A DNA stretch of 64,000 nt from Trichoplusia ni (GCF_003590095.1 NC_039486.1:2542001-2606000), one strand, 5' to 3'; positions 10,137 through 23,520 are shown, counted from the stretch's first letter. A program made the numbers and translations. Notes: generated by a model not told the origin, from the letters alone.

Positions 10137-10200
10137 TCTGTCATTATCATCGGTGAAAATTTCAACAGTCTAGATATCGCATTCTGGTGACGGATGGAGG
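10137..10200 (+). repeat. Transposon-derived fragment
   Basis: 'catcggtgaaaatttcaaca' followed by 'gtctagatatcgc...ggtgacgga' matches a phrase I recognise from widespread insect repeats (fragment around 'aatttcaactgtctagctatc'). It is short and degraded. Confidence 0.4.
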
Positions 10201-12006
10201 AAGCCTTACCTGGACTAGACTAGCTTGGACCCTAAAAATGTTCCCAAGAAAACATTGAAATTTTCTAAATATCCTGCGGTAAATAGTTTTGTTTACACTG
10301 CAATAATGGATAATATAGGTGAGTGTAGACAATTGTCCGTGAGTTCAAACGGTCCCTGGAGGACTCTCCGGTAAACACAGCTTGTACCAGAATAACAGTA
10401 TTAGCATTAGTCGTGATCTCATAGATCTAATGGAACTCTAATTAAAATAGAAAATTATCTTACTATTTGATCTTGCATTGAAAGGTGGCTTAGAGTATCA
10501 TATTATGCAGCGGAATTCATGATTAAATAACATATCCTTACATACCTACACTGTTTTTTTATTACTTAATGTATGATATACATTTTTAATTTAAATAATC
10601 GTGAATCAATAAATTTATAGTTACAAATATACTGACTTTTTATGGAATTTGAATCCCCTTTATTCACTTATCTCTATATGAACTTCGATTCAAATGATCC
10701 ACATGGTTTAGTCAAACTAAGCGTGTTTTAGACGCACTCGATCCAAAGCCCACATTTTAATTTGTCAAACACTCAAAGCAATCGTGGCGTGTACTTACAC
10801 CTAAAGTTAGCATGTTTCCAGTTTGATGTAATAAATTGAGACCATTTTAAGCAGTACGGAAGAACTTTACATCAATCTTTAAAGTGACATTAACAACGAC
10901 TCTATTTCAAAGCAATAAGGTCGAATTCATTAGGCATACAGCAATAATTTACGTTATTATCTTAAGTACAGTATTTTATTACCTCATCCCGATTACCATT
11001 CGTCTCCTTCTGTCCTCGAAAGTATTTCGCATCAATAATAACAGGTGGCGCTCAGAGTGACGTTGGCAGTTTTATCAGAACATCGCTGTCATAGACTTAT
11101 GTCAGTCTGTCAGACGTAATATATTGCATCCAGTTGCCAAAATTAACATACAAAACATTATGATATTATTTGAATTGAAATGTATTTGGTGCAAATTTTA
11201 GAAGAAACGCATTTCTCATATTTTTTCTAATAAGATGATCTTTGATACGAGTCAGAAAAATAAATTAAATGGATTTTGTCGCACAGACGAAACACGATAG
11301 TAACTATCGTATTTTTTTTTAATACGATGATACTAAAAAGAGTCATAGATACAGATAGCGACTCAGATTTTTAAAAGCCGTCCAGAAACTCCTTTATAAG
11401 GCGAAAACAAAATGTAAAACAATTTAAGTTCTGGAAAAAACCTTACCCAAGTACACAGTCCATTCATCTGTAAAGTATTCTAATAGACAAGTAAACCAAA
11501 CCCAACATTTAAAAAACCAACTTAGGCCAAATTCCAAACTCAGACGCATAAACTTCACTAAGAGCTAAATCTAACCCTAACTAAGCTCATCTATTCAGAA
11601 TGCATGACCATGTTTATTCCGGCCAAAACAATAATAAGCCGTAGTTAAATCAAGTGTTAAAATGCTAAACTAGACGGTACTAAATGCATTTAGAAGGCGT
11701 TTCCCTCAATTCACCAAGCCGTTGGCGGGTACTTAGGGCTGCCAAGATGGGATAGTGGTTGAAGTTTTAATGTCTTTAAAGTAAATCTGAGTTGAGATTG
11801 TTCGGAGTTGAGTATTTTGTGGGTAGATTGGAGTTTACTAGAAGAATAATGAGTGGTAGTTGTAGTAGGTAAATAAAGGATCAAATTAATTTTTAACTTT
11901 TTTAGCTTACAAACATGTAGCGATTGCTTTAGGAATAGGATTCTATAACTAAAAGTTAGTTGAGTTATTCTAGCATTTTGGGACTATTTATAACGAATAT
12001 CAATAA
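10201..12006. other. Unassigned DNA
   Basis: No gene or clear repeat recognised. A splice-donor-like 'ataggtgagtg' at about 10316-10326 follows a short ATG frame, but its phase would not fit the downstream exon, so I do not call an exon. Confidence 0.35.
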
Positions 12007-12261
12007 CTAGCTGTTGCCCGCGACTTCGTCCCTGAGGGTAGAAGATATAAGTTATGATTTATACCTGCCCTGTTTTTTTCACATTTTCCATTGTATCTTC
12101 GCTCCTATTAGTTTAGTCGCAGCGTGATGCTTTATAGCCTAAAGCCTTCCTTGATGAATGGTCTATTCAACACAAAAATAATTTTTCAATTTGGTTCCTG
12201 AGATTAGCGCGTTCAAACAAACAAACAAACAAATTCTTCAGCTTTATATATTAGTATAGGT
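12007..12261 (+). repeat. 'ctagctg' RTE-tail-like repeat, copy 2
   Basis: It begins 'ctagctgttgcccgcgactt' and ends 'tttatatattagtatag'. It is close to the 51657-51924 copy over its whole length and has the same ends, so the family has a defined unit and these are not random truncations. Confidence 0.75.
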
Positions 12262-14488
12262 ATAAATGAAATAAAATCTATCCTATTTATAGTATTTATA
12301 GATCTAACCTTTTTATAAACGTTTCTGAATTACGACATTACCTAAATCCTTAAGTTATAAAATCAGGCCAAAAAAAACAAAATAAAGACAGACTTTTACC
12401 AAATATTTAAAGGAAATATCATATCTTCGGCGCATACTGCTGAATTCACCAGCTCATAGTGGTTACAAAATAAGACGCGCCATAAATCAATTCTCGCAAG
12501 TAAATGCGGGTCATTTGACAACCCTAAAGCCACTGCACTAACTGCACTAATTGTTTTGGAGTCGATCCAAAATATATACTTACCAAAATTTCACTAGCGA
12601 CACGGTACTCTCGTGAATTGTATTATTATATTTATAATTATTTGAATAATAAAAGATTTATGAATGGTTTTATTTTTTAATTAGAATATTAAGGTTTCGT
12701 TCCCAAAACTCTGCTGTCTGTTTTCCAAAACACAACGTCATAGATAGTTAGACGTTTTAAATTTCCATAGATGACGAACATAATTGGGTTGAAGATAGAA
12801 CAAAAAAAAACAAAAATCTATGTAAGGCAACGATTGATGCACTCATAAATGAGAGAGATGCTCTTTCGTTGTAAATGTTGTTTATTGCGTAGATATGCGT
12901 AATCCAGTGTTAAGAGTTCGATTTTCACTTGACTATTTTTTGTCGTTGTTATAAAATAGTCCTTCAGCAAGCATTTTTGGAGTGGATAAAGAAGAATGTA
13001 AAAAGAGTCATAGTTAGCTTCTCAATATTAAGAACCTATAACTAATCAAGCTAATATTTCAAGTAAATATTAGCTATTTATTTTAAATAAGCTTTGACTG
13101 CAAACAACATTTCAAATGATACAAGTATTCTAGTTAGATAAAGTGACCTATTCTCAAAGAAACAGCACACTAATGCACCGATATTCCCCGTCTAGATAAA
13201 TGAAACAATCAACATTCCTAATTTATTATTATAACTGTTACATAATAATATAAACAATAATTTGTTGCATAAATTATTATCGTATATTAAACTGTCAAAG
13301 CAATCATCTGGTTATGAGACCCTTCTTACACTGATAAAATTATTTTAAGTTAATATAAATTTATTTTAGGTTTATGACTTCCTTTTATATGAACAAAAAT
13401 ATTTTTTCAACGTCTACACTATAGATAATGCTTTTAATTTTTATTTTGTTTTTTTTTCGATAATTTATTCATCAACTGTTCATTCTAAATATATAATGTT
13501 TTAAAAATATCGGCGGATTACAATACAATTTTTTTTTATTAATTTTTGCTGAAACTTTATTTCTACCATTTGCAATTTGTATTGGTTTTGCAATACCGTT
13601 TAAAACCAATCTAAGAACAACACATAAAAATATAATTAATGCAACATTTCACAATAAATAACGAAAAATCAATACAAAGGAAGAAAAGACTATCATGTTT
13701 CAAAACACATGTAACAAAAAAAATGCTGTCTTTATAAACAGTTTTAACTAACCCGACGATGTGAAAATATCACGTGAGTTGATACACTGCGGAGTCGCCA
13801 AGCTTTCGTATGACGAATGCTACATCATTGTCGGCAATGTATAACAACTTGTGCGATATTACGTATACAAGCTTTTATAATCATGGCGTACGGCGGTTAG
13901 TGACAGACTATCTCTGTAGTGTTTATTGTAGAGCTTTGCATTGCACGCCTAAAATAATTACACTTTCGAGGTCACAGCCCACGTTCGCATTTTATTTTCC
14001 ACTGTGCATCGTTTAGTAGGGAAGCTGCAATTTATTTGTCTCTTTGTTTTTTAGTGTCTGAGGTAAACATGTGTGGTATTTTTATTTGCGTTGTGTTCGA
14101 GAATTATTTTTGCAGTTGTTTTGAATGATAAATGTTTATGTTGAATTTATTAATGAATTTGGTCATATGAATTAGAAGTTGTGTATTAATATTCAATATG
14201 TATATACACGCACGAGTAAAAAAAACCTGTGCATTTTATGAAAAAATATTTAAAAAAATCAAATTTTTTTATTTCTAGTCGGCCTATAGCAGGCACTAAA
14301 GAAACGTTAGATTGCAGAAGTAGTAAGCTAAAGAAGCTACTACGCAGCTACGTGGTTCCAAAAGTCATTTCCATGGGGAAGAACTGGCAAAAAATCCATA
14401 GTTGAACTTTATATATATTAATATGCGTAAAAAACCGCTGAATCGTTTGAATTTGAAATATAAACAAAAAAAAAGGAAAATGTTATCT
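12262..14488. other. Unassigned DNA
   Basis: Mostly AT-rich. A less AT-rich island at about 13750-14030 contains a short open frame (13810-14016) with no recognisable protein and a donor-like 'ctgaggtaaac' near 14057. It could be a promoter or exon, but the evidence is too thin to call. Confidence 0.35.
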
Positions 14489-14642
14489 CTGCACGGATAG
14501 CCGAGTAATTGATGTCATCGGGACAACACACTACGCACGACGTGTTGCGGATTCGATTCCCGCGACACGTCGCATGTAGATCCCAGAAACATTTTTTTTT
14601 GATCCACGAATGCTTGTCCTGCACTCGAGTATCTTTGTATGT
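14489..14642 (+). repeat. tRNA-like SINE
   Basis: The A-box-like 'cacggatagccgagtaattg', B-box-like 'ttgcggattcgattcccgcg', and the body 'gatccacgaatgcttgtcct' plus 'gagtatctttgtatgt' follow in the order expected of a tRNA-derived SINE transcribed by RNA polymerase III. The 3' end is truncated relative to the 26.7-kb copy. Confidence 0.7.
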
Positions 14643-15369
14643 ATACTTCCTATACCTAACAAATGCGTCGTTTTAAATCCTACATAAATTTAGCTTACAA
14701 TAACTTTTCTACGACTTTAAAACAGAAATAAATAACAAATAACCTGGGAACGGGTTTAAGCATAGTTAGTCATAAAGACCCTCAGCTCATATTCACGACT
14801 TTGGTCAAAACAAAACAAAAATATGTCGATAAAAAAAAAACAATATTAAGAAAAAGAAACATTTAATAAGAGTAAAATAAGGAACAACTGCGTCAAAGAG
14901 TTGATTCGTTTGGCGAAAGCCCAGCAAAAGTTCAAGAAACATAATTACAAAATTGAGGCCAACCTTTAATTGTAGAAAGGTATTCAAAGAAGATAAAGTT
15001 TGAATTTAATTAAAGAAGTCATTTAATTACGAAATAATTATGCTAATATTCTTACTCGAAAAGTTAGCTAGACTGAACTATTTAGTAAACTAGACCAAAC
15101 TGTTTTGTGTTAACAACAATGTTGAAATTGTTTTTTGTATTAGATAATATAAATAGTTTTTGTCCTAACTGTAAAAGAAATACCATGCATTTTCAGTGCA
15201 ATCATTTATTTTTATTAATAATTAGATAAAAAATCTAAACGTGCCTAACATTCAATTGGCCATTGGAGAAAAAAAAGTTGTAATAAGTACAAAAATATAG
15301 ATGTCAGGAAGGAAGGAATATTTAACCTACATTTTTAATTAGAAGCCATATGACCCAATACAAGCGATT
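14643..15369. other. Unassigned AT-rich DNA
   Basis: No gene or clear repeat recognised. Confidence 0.35.
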
Positions 15370-15436
15370 TAAATTAACAAGTTGCAAAATAATGCACATC
15401 CATATGATGTGCATTATTTTGCAACTTGTTAATTTA
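15370..15436. repeat. Perfect 31-bp inverted repeat with 5-nt loop
   Basis: Left arm 15370-15400, loop catat (15401-15405), right arm 15406-15436. The arms are exactly complementary over 31 bp, reading inward through 'ttgcaaaataatgcacatc'. RNA from either strand would form a long uninterrupted hairpin, and the DNA could form a cruciform. There are no flanking direct repeats or tRNA features. Confidence 0.8.
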
Positions 15437-18400
15437 TATATTTAATGCATAATTAAAAAACTAAATAATCATTACGTGTCTTCCATATCAGATGCGTAAT
15501 CAGATACATAAAAGTTACACAATAGTTATTTATAATGTCTTTCTCTCATAATTAAACCCTCCAAATTATTCAAAAGTCCAAAGGATCAAGAATTTGGTCG
15601 TTCGCCAAAAACAGTACTCAGACAAATCGTTTTAATTAAATGCATCTCGGTCAAAATCAAGATTTTTTACCACTAAACGATGTCGTGAAGTGTTTAAATT
15701 ATCAGCCATGCAATATTTTATAAAGGAATTATTGAAACAGGTGGTTTTCAAACAGTGTTTAATTAGTTACTTTCATTGCTTTCAATGTGACCCTAAGATT
15801 GTGGCTATTTCAAATAACGATCGTGATGTTGCAGCTGCGAATTTGGTGTAAAGTTACTCGAAATATATTTTTTTAATTTCAATCTAAAACTACGTGGAAA
15901 CCCTGTTTTTTTTAAGTTTTTTAAGTATTTATGCTAAGGAGCTCTGTATCTAATATTTCTGGTATAAAACAGACAATTTGTGAAGACTGAGAATTAATTA
16001 TTATTTTTAAATATCCTTTTTGAGAAAAAGAAATCAGGAGAGAATTTGAATTTAATAGAAAACAATATTCAAACCTCTCAAAATTACTGGCCAAATATTT
16101 ATTTGACCAGTATCCTTCCAGATACTAACCTCGACAGGCCTATATCCATACTAATACAGTATGCAGTCATGTATTATATAATATAGCAACTAACGATCAA
16201 GGAATATTGATAAACTTAGAACAGAACTGCGTTGACCTTTGTGACGGGCAGTGATAACCCACGGGTCACCTGGCTTGCCCTAAGAGAGCAAACACAACTG
16301 ATGAGCGCATATTTGCCAATAATTTTTGCGTTTCGATCTTATATCTAATGATATTTCATCGAAAATAAGACGATCATTGTACGGTGATGATCTTCGGTTT
16401 TGTATAGGAACGGACAACAGACTCAACGCTGGCAAAGAAAAATGTGGATTTTTAAATGAATACTGGAATCTGAAATCTGCAACCCGCAGTAAAGGGTTTT
16501 GATCAGTGCTCAAAGTTTCCCTAGATGGGAAGAGGCCGATGCCCAGCATTCACAAACTGGTTAAGTTGATCATCTATGAGGAGTTATTAAGATCAAAATG
16601 ATTGTAGAAATAGAATACTTCATCATCATCATGATTTAAAATAACGGTGTTTTCTATGCAACCTTTGGATTATCTTGATACTGGTCTTCAATATTTCGTA
16701 TAGACATCCTATAAATGTAGAAAATAATATCAAATTTATTGCTAACCAATAATACGAGACTTCAAAACAGATTTAGCCAATCGGAATTAGCATAGAAAGA
16801 CGTCATAGACAAAATATCGAATAGCAGAGCTGCTAGTTCCAAAATAAAACCGATCGTTTAACAATTTCTAAGAATATTGCACCGTTATACCGTCCTTGGA
16901 ATTGCCATTTAATGTTTAGCTATAAAACTGACGATTCAGATCCTAATTTAATCGTGACTAAAAATCTAGCAGCTTATTGGAAAAAGAAAGTATTTTGATT
17001 TAGAAAAGTCGATGAATTCGGTAAAACGTGGAAGGGCTAAGGTTAAGAAGTTAATTCATCAAGAAAATGTTACGTATATCTACAGTATTTAATGATGTTG
17101 TAAACAATTCACAATTTGGTGAAACCACATTAATATTATTTGAAGGAAAAATTGTATTTTTTTCTTCCTTTTACAATTGATTTTTCTTATGGTTTCCTTA
17201 AAGTGATACATATTATATTAAAAAAAACCAACAAAGCTTGATCATGAAAATAAGCAAGCCGAGCTTAGTTACATATTTTAATAGATTGATATTTTACACG
17301 AAGTTAGCTTAAGGATTATAGGCTATTTCCATTTATAAAACGCCCTTATAGGCAACGGTAAGTAGTGTGATCATCTAACTACATAGATACACGAAAGGCT
17401 TCTATTGAGAAAATCAGAAAATATTGGAAAACAAAAATAAGGTATTTTTTAGTTTTGGAATTTACATAATCGACTACTACAGATGAGACAGTCACTACAG
17501 ATTCGGACACACGACCAGTGACTTAGTAGTAGAAAGATCATACCAATAAGCATACTCCTAGATTACAGTACGTTAATCAATAATCGATCAATATGAATAA
17601 CATAAAGGTATAATTATACCTAATAACATAGAAGCGACCTACAAAGAACATTTTAACCTATTTAAAAGTATTCATTTAAAACTTATCCGATACTTAGTCA
17701 TAGGGGAGTACTCACAGGTGTATGTTTTCCCGCGCAGGCAGACTGAAGTCGGTCATTAAGTCTAAGGACGTAATAACTTATGAAGTTTTGTATTGAAATA
17801 TAAATTCTTATTCGAAATGGTTTGGAGGATAAAGTTTTCGATAATTTACTTAGAGTCGGTACTTCAAATGTCAATCATTCTTAAAAACTGCTGTCTCATG
17901 GCGTCATCGTCACTTTTGTATGTCATAAGTAAAGGATTAAAATTTGAGAACACCTCAAAGTCTAGTGTTTGGGGTTTTTAAGATACTAACAACGTGAGTC
18001 AGGAACGTAATGGGTCAATGTTTACAAAAGGTTTTATTTAAATTCGAATATAGGATTTATGATCGGAGTATATGACTGGAGAAACAAGCTTATGACTAGA
18101 GACCCTAGACCTACCTTTGCCGAGTTAAGGACTGATAAGAGCTGATGATAACAAACATGTCTTGTCTTAAGGTATATCATCTTAAATACATTGCGTTGGA
18201 AAGGGATCGTTACCTTACAACTGTATTTATTTTTAAGAAACTCGAAAGAAAACTTGTCTCTGCTGATGATAAGGTTATGTTTTTGTTTATAATATGTTAA
18301 CACCAAATATAAATTTAAAAAAAACTCTGTTTTCTGGAATAATTTGTTATTCACTTGATTTTTCTTTGTTTTCAATTAACACGTGATTTCGAAAGCATTT

Positions 18401-19129
18401 TTTTATTGTTTTTCCGTTCAATAAATGATAATCGTTTGAAAAGATTTCCAACATAGATCTCATTGCTGTTTTATGATCTGAACAAGATGTATAGAGCATT
18501 AATCTAGTGTGTACTGTCCTTTATAGCAAGCGAACATTAGATACGCTTTTTATTTTTAAAGGTCGATGGAGGGACACTTTTTCTGCTATGCATTTTATAT
18601 ATAAATATGGAAGATTTACTGATTACTAACATCCTAATTGTAGGTATGTCTAAGTGGATATGTAAGTATAAAACAGTAAGTAATAGTAACTGTAAAAACA
18701 TAAGACAGTAAGTAAAAACACATTTTCAATAATAGGTTTTTTTTTTTAAACTGCAGTGACGGTAAATATATTTTACTCGATTGTAAAATGCTCTACAAAG
18801 TCAAAAGCTAGATTTGATGTCTTAAAGAAGACGCCAAAATAAACAATATTTTTAAAAATAAATAAATTTACCACTATATAATTGAGTTACCAAAACTTTC
18901 TAAGCGTAAATGCAAAACTATAAAGATTTTTTGTCATAAAATTTCTGACATCTCCATCATAAATAGTTTAATAATTCCAACATTTACGGCGAGCAGTACA
19001 AACCGAATAAACTAATCTCACAAAATAAAACACGGATCAAAATCACCAATTACACTCATAAAACACGTCCTAGCAAAAGCTACCTTGATACGCATAAAAA
19101 ACAATAAAAATTAGCATAATACAACTCAC
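15437..19129. other. Unassigned AT-rich DNA
   Basis: No gene recognised. A short LINE-tail-like phrase 'gggaagaggccgatgcccag' occurs at about 16527-16546. Open frames such as 18034-18375 (minus) are lysine- and phenylalanine-rich, AT-driven and look like chance. Confidence 0.35.
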
Positions 19130-19358
19130 CGGTTGAATCAGATAAACATGAAACAAGCGCACACAACACCACAAATTGAAACACACACAGCACGTAATTG
19201 GGAAGCAAACCCGTCGGCAACTTTTGCTAATCAGGCGAATTGTTAGCAAACTTTTGGACTTTCGTTCCACGTGTTGCTTTCCTACGCGGGAAAGCAATTT
19301 TATTTCATGAGCAACGAACGCCCCACTTGTCCTAGCCACAAGTAACTGACAACTGACT
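19130..19358 (-). ncRNA. Candidate first exon of a minus-strand transcript
   Basis: Read on the minus strand: a TATA-like TTTATATG (19387-19380), then about 29 bp later an arthropod initiator TCAGT with +1 at about 19358, followed by 229 nt that are clearly less AT-rich than the surroundings and end at a strong splice donor, 'caaccg|gtgagt' (exon end 19130). The exon carries no ATG-started frame that I recognise, so it is either a 5' untranslated first exon of a gene further left or a noncoding RNA. No partner exon was identified. The call is inference from core-promoter spacing plus the donor. Confidence 0.4.
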
Positions 19359-19379
19359 GACCGTTACGTATTTCTTGTA

Positions 19380-19387
19380 CATATAAA
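19380..19387 (-). promoter_or_regulatory. TATA-like box for the minus-strand candidate exon
   Basis: TTTATATG on the minus strand, starting 29 bp upstream of the TCAGT initiator at 19360-19356. That spacing is canonical for insect TATA/Inr promoters. Confidence 0.4.
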
Positions 19388-20479
19388 CAATTTATTTCCA
19401 TAGCGCATCGATGCGACTAATGTATGGCGGCGTGTCGGATTTTTGATTTTAGAAATGATGATTCTATTTTCGGATTGCCAATGTCGCGAGTATCCGATCG
19501 TATGCGCGGGTAGATTTAATAGTTTTGATCAAAATTTTAGACGTTGGCGAAATGTTTGCGTTGTATTGTTTTTTATTAACTGCTGCTAGTGACATTTTCA
19601 ATTTATTATTGACCATTATAATGCAATACATAAATTGTCACACGATTTTTATTTTTATTGTACTGTAGTTACCAAGGTTAATAAATTTTTATTTGATTTT
19701 TCAAAAACTATAAAAAGAATAAGTTTATTTTTGTTTTTAATAAAAATCTGTTCTAGTTAATTTGTTTATGAATTACGCCAAATTTTAATTCCTTGAAAAT
19801 TCTCTTTTGTACAGTAAGATGTGTTGATGTTTCAAAAGCAGAGGGATTTTGTATTTTTTTAATCCTCCTTTTCAGGCTCTACAAAGTATTAAATAAACTT
19901 TTGTATATGTTACTTGAAAAAAAAAAAAATTGCATTTATTTTAGTGTTTTACATCAAAAATATATATTTTAAAAGTCACGAATAACATCACATAAAACAA
20001 CAAAACACTAATATATCAAGAAAAAAATCAAAACAAAACATCGTTAAGAAAAATATCCTCAAGGCTCAAACACTGTATTTACAATTTCCATCATAGACGT
20101 AAACAATAAAAATAATTGTCACATACATCAAAAAGGTTCTATTTCAAAAGCTCCGGTTGAAAGGAAAGGGACAAACGAACACGCAATGAGCGCATTATGT
20201 GTAACCATAAATATGACAATGGAACGTGGTATTATCAAACAAAATGATAAACTGTTATTATTGTTAGTGACGTCATAAACCCTGGTTAGTTTACTTTAAG
20301 TACTATTCGTCTTAAAATGCTACTATCCTGTCTATCCTATTAAGTAAAGCTGTGTGGTGCAATGTCTAGCTTGAACAACTCCTACAGCCTCATTTAAAAA
20401 ATGGAAATCTCAGTAATTGTATGTACACCTACACATCAGGTATCAGGTTGAAAAAGGAAAAACATTTTTTTATAATAAC
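19388..20479. other. Unassigned DNA
   Basis: The first 130 bp upstream of the candidate promoter are CG-containing ('tggcggcgtgtcgg', 'tatgcgcggg'). The rest is AT-rich with no recognised feature. Confidence 0.35.
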
Positions 20480-20625
20480 TAGCGTGAGACTGATTCATTA
20501 TTAAATGATGAAACGGTTCGACGCGATCCCGCCGCGTCAACTCATGATTAAGGACTCCGGTTGGGTCCGAAACTAGTCGGGCAACCCCGATAAATACGCG
20601 TGAGTAAACTGTTGCTACATTTAAT
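20480..20625 (+). repeat. Interspersed repeat, LINE-tail type
   Basis: It contains 'cgacgcgatcccgccgcgtc', 'ggactccggttgggtccga' and 'actagtcgggcaaccccgat', a phrase I recognise from lepidopteran repeats. A partial copy of the last block occurs at 29951-29973 ('gactagtcgggcaatcccga'), and a relative of the 5' block at 54086-54122. Confidence 0.6.
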
Positions 20626-20841
20626 AAAAAAACTTATTTGTTCTAACAATATTTAAATTTGACCTCAATATAATCCAAACTCATGCACGCATCAATACTT
20701 TAGATAAAACCGTACACATTCAAATCCAATATTTAAGCAACACATTTCGATATAACATTTCCCCTTGAACACAACCCATATAATTACGCCCAGCCGGCGT
20801 ATCTCAAACATAAGTACAAATATACATCCTACTAATAACCT

Positions 20842-21038
20842 ACTAATATTATAAACACGAAAGTTAGTATGTATGGATGTTTGTTCCTCTTTCACACAAA
20901 AACCACTAAACGGATTTAGATGAAACTTTGCACACAGATAGTTTATTACCTTGATCAACACATGCAATAGTTTTTATCCCGATCCCGACGATTGATCATT
21001 TTCGTTTTGTAGCAGGCGGGTTCGCGGGCAAATGCTAG
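20842..21038 (+). repeat. RTE-type LINE 3' fragment
   Basis: It starts 'ctaatattataaacacgaaa', has 'gtatggatgtttgttcctct', 'aaccactaaacggatttaga' and 'tgaaactttgcac', and ends 'gcgggttcgcgggcaaatgc' then 'tag'. This order is characteristic of short RTE-derived tails that are abundant in moths and butterflies. Confidence 0.7.
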
Positions 21039-23436
21039 GATACTTATAACAAAGGTAAGGCCAGCTAAAGCAAATGACCGAATCGATACTAGCTTTAATA
21101 ATTGATAGGTCTGTGGACGGCGACTCAAAGTTACTTTTACATTTCTTATCGATCGAACCTATTTGCCTCTGCTTTGAAATCATTATGGTTTCGAAAGGGG
21201 ACCGAAACTTGTAATTATGGGGAAATTGGTGTAGTTTCTTCTGTCTACGTTTAAAATAATTAGTTTAATTTTTATTTGGGTAGTAATTATTTTTTCGGCT
21301 AGTTGCTTTTATGTTGTTTTTAGGTGACGTTTATTTTAATTAGATGGACATGACATGCCAAACGCAATACTTTTAACTGTCAATAAGGATCTGACCATGA
21401 TGTGAAAATTGCCAAGTAATAGCCAAGATGCTTAGAGAATTTAATATAATCATTTTGCTAATATTAAAAAATATATATAATATTTTAGAAATGTAAACAA
21501 TAATATTTTTCAGGTTATCGTTAACAATATTTTCTCAATAATAAGCAATTCATAATAAAACCAAACCATCGTTTTAACCCCGGACAACAAATCTTAGAAC
21601 ACCCAAAACTCTAAATCATTACACACAATACCTCGACACGACAGCTCCTAGAAACAAAGGGTTGTTCCAACATTTATCGATAATTCTATAAATAGAGAAG
21701 CTAGTTGCATTCTGCGGGCTTCGAACAATGAGTGCCTCGATAACCAAGACGGCTCGCATGTTTATAGGGCATGCGTTGACACAGAAAATGAATAGAAATG
21801 TCTGTCCAGTTCTCAGTAGTGTTGTTCTATTGTACATTGAATACATGTCGCTGGTGGGCTGTGTAAGACAGCTAAGTGTGTGCTGGGGATGGTTGGACGT
21901 CAGGCATTTGTTATTGCTGGGGTTGTATGGGTGTTGTTTCGAACGGTTATATGAGAAATTCATAAGATTTTTATGTCATTAAATGGGATGTGAATAGCAT
22001 CATAGTTTTGACAGAAAATAACAGTACCCAAAAAAATATATCAGAAGAAAAGGGTTTGATTTTCAAGTTTATGAGCGCGCACTATCTTGCACTTTAGTTA
22101 AGTACTTCGATAATGTTCTTTCGGGGGATAGCAAAACTTTTGTTTTTCCTAACAAATAATAATAAGTCAGTTAAAAAACCATTCAAACCTACAAAATTGT
22201 TGTCATTACCCTTTTCAACTTAAACAATGTCGAAAAACCTTGTTCGAAACTGTTTTCTTCGCAAGTTTTTACTTTTAGCCGTTTCATAAGAAAGCACCTA
22301 CATGAATCTATCATCAATCGTTGCTTTAACAGCACCAATACGAAGTCCTTGTTCCGTCGTGTTAATTCAGCTAGTAATGACAATGTACTACGTAGGTATA
22401 CCCACTACATACGCGACTTAGAGCAACCACAACGACTTGCGGTCTGTATAACAGCATCGCAATCTGTAGAATTCTGATCGCATGCTTCGTAGCGCGTAGG
22501 ACTTCAAGTAGCTAATATTGATTTGATAGTAACTGAAGTCAGTAAGGAAAAAAAACGAAAATACTTTGAGAAAAATGTAGAGTAAGATAATTTTGATTCG
22601 CTTGTTAGCACACATTTGTTTGATCTTTGGGTGAATTGAGAAAACTGAGTAACAGCTTTCTCATTGATGGATGAAGTTTGAATGCAATAAAGACATTTCA
22701 AGTATAATTTTCGATGTTTAAAAAAGCCAATAAAATAGTTCACAAAAAATATCGTGACCATTGTTACTTATAACAATTGAACGAAAAACTGTTTAGTCAT
22801 CCCCCATTAGCGTTAATGAGTTCGAAAAGCAAACAAAGCTTATCAGCGGTCAACCTTACTAAACTTCTTACCAGCATCCATCGCAACAGTATAATAATAG
22901 AAGATCCATTTCACGGGACATTTTCCTCCTGTTACATTCTGACTGCAATTTCACTGGAGTTCAACACACCCAACTGCAACTACAATTAAAAATAGACACA
23001 AATCTGGGTCATTTGCTAATGTCGTTACGAGCTATTACGTTCAAAATAATTCATTCATATTTAGCCTATATTGCCTGAATATTTGTTTTGCAGTGTCTGG
23101 CGTTTTGCCAAGAGTGTGTCGGTGCATGGTCACTTTAAAACTGGCATCTCGGAAACTATCGTGAGCTGGAAATAAAAAATAACCTTGATATAATCTTTGA
23201 TGACCGTCGGTTTGTTGCGAAGATTTCTTTTTGTTAAACACTTTTGTTTTGTGATTCGTATCAATGTGTCTGAAAATGAAATGGGTTGGCTTATGTTTTT
23301 TTTAATGACAAGTGTGAATTTTCTTTTGATGTGTGGGTGAATGACAATGTTAATTACGTTTTTATTTTTGTAATTATACTTTAACCTGGAGAAAATGATT
23401 TGTTCTTTAAATATTGTTTTTTTTTTGTTTCCTCAG
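21039..23436. other. Unassigned DNA upstream of the first visible SLC6 exon
   Basis: No gene recognised. The missing start-codon exon of the SLC6-like gene must lie here or further left, but I could not identify it. Confidence 0.35.
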
Positions 23437-23520
23437 GTCATAAGGTGGGATGGATTGGATGCGACAGGCAATGGGCTGGGCGATGTGACGCAACTAAAAG
23501 GACAACATAATTGGACAAAG
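23437..23520 (+). CDS. Isolated upstream exon of the SLC6-like gene (inferred)
   Basis: A T-rich tract and 'cctcag' precede the exon, and 'aag|gtaata' follows it. The 84 nt are much less AT-rich than the surroundings and are open only in phase 0, giving 28 residues that begin VIRWDGLDATG and end GQHNWTK. Both ends are phase 0. The next recognisable exon, at 58355, also starts in phase 0, and the join reads '...HNWTK/TLKSTCEFIKTQL', which places an aromatic-basic stretch just before TM1 as in other SLC6 proteins. The exon has no ATG, so at least one coding exon lies upstream. The link across 34.8 kb is inference: the exon could belong to another gene. Confidence 0.55.

Noticed and set aside
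10300..10330. ATG followed by 'ataggtgagtg' as a first coding exon
   Set aside because: It would leave in phase 1, while the next candidate exon enters in phase 0; only four codons long.
13750..14060. Possible promoter and first exon on the plus strand
   Set aside because: Composition and a donor-like site are suggestive, but there is no convincing initiator and no coding continuity.
21619..21982. Overlapping plus and minus frames of 84 and 114 codons
   Set aside because: Mutual shadows with no motif; neither has plausible splice sites linking it to the SLC6-like gene.
22777..22989. Possible start-codon exon of the SLC6-like gene
   Set aside because: An ATG frame is present 450 bp before the 23437 exon, but no proper splice donor in phase 0 was found.
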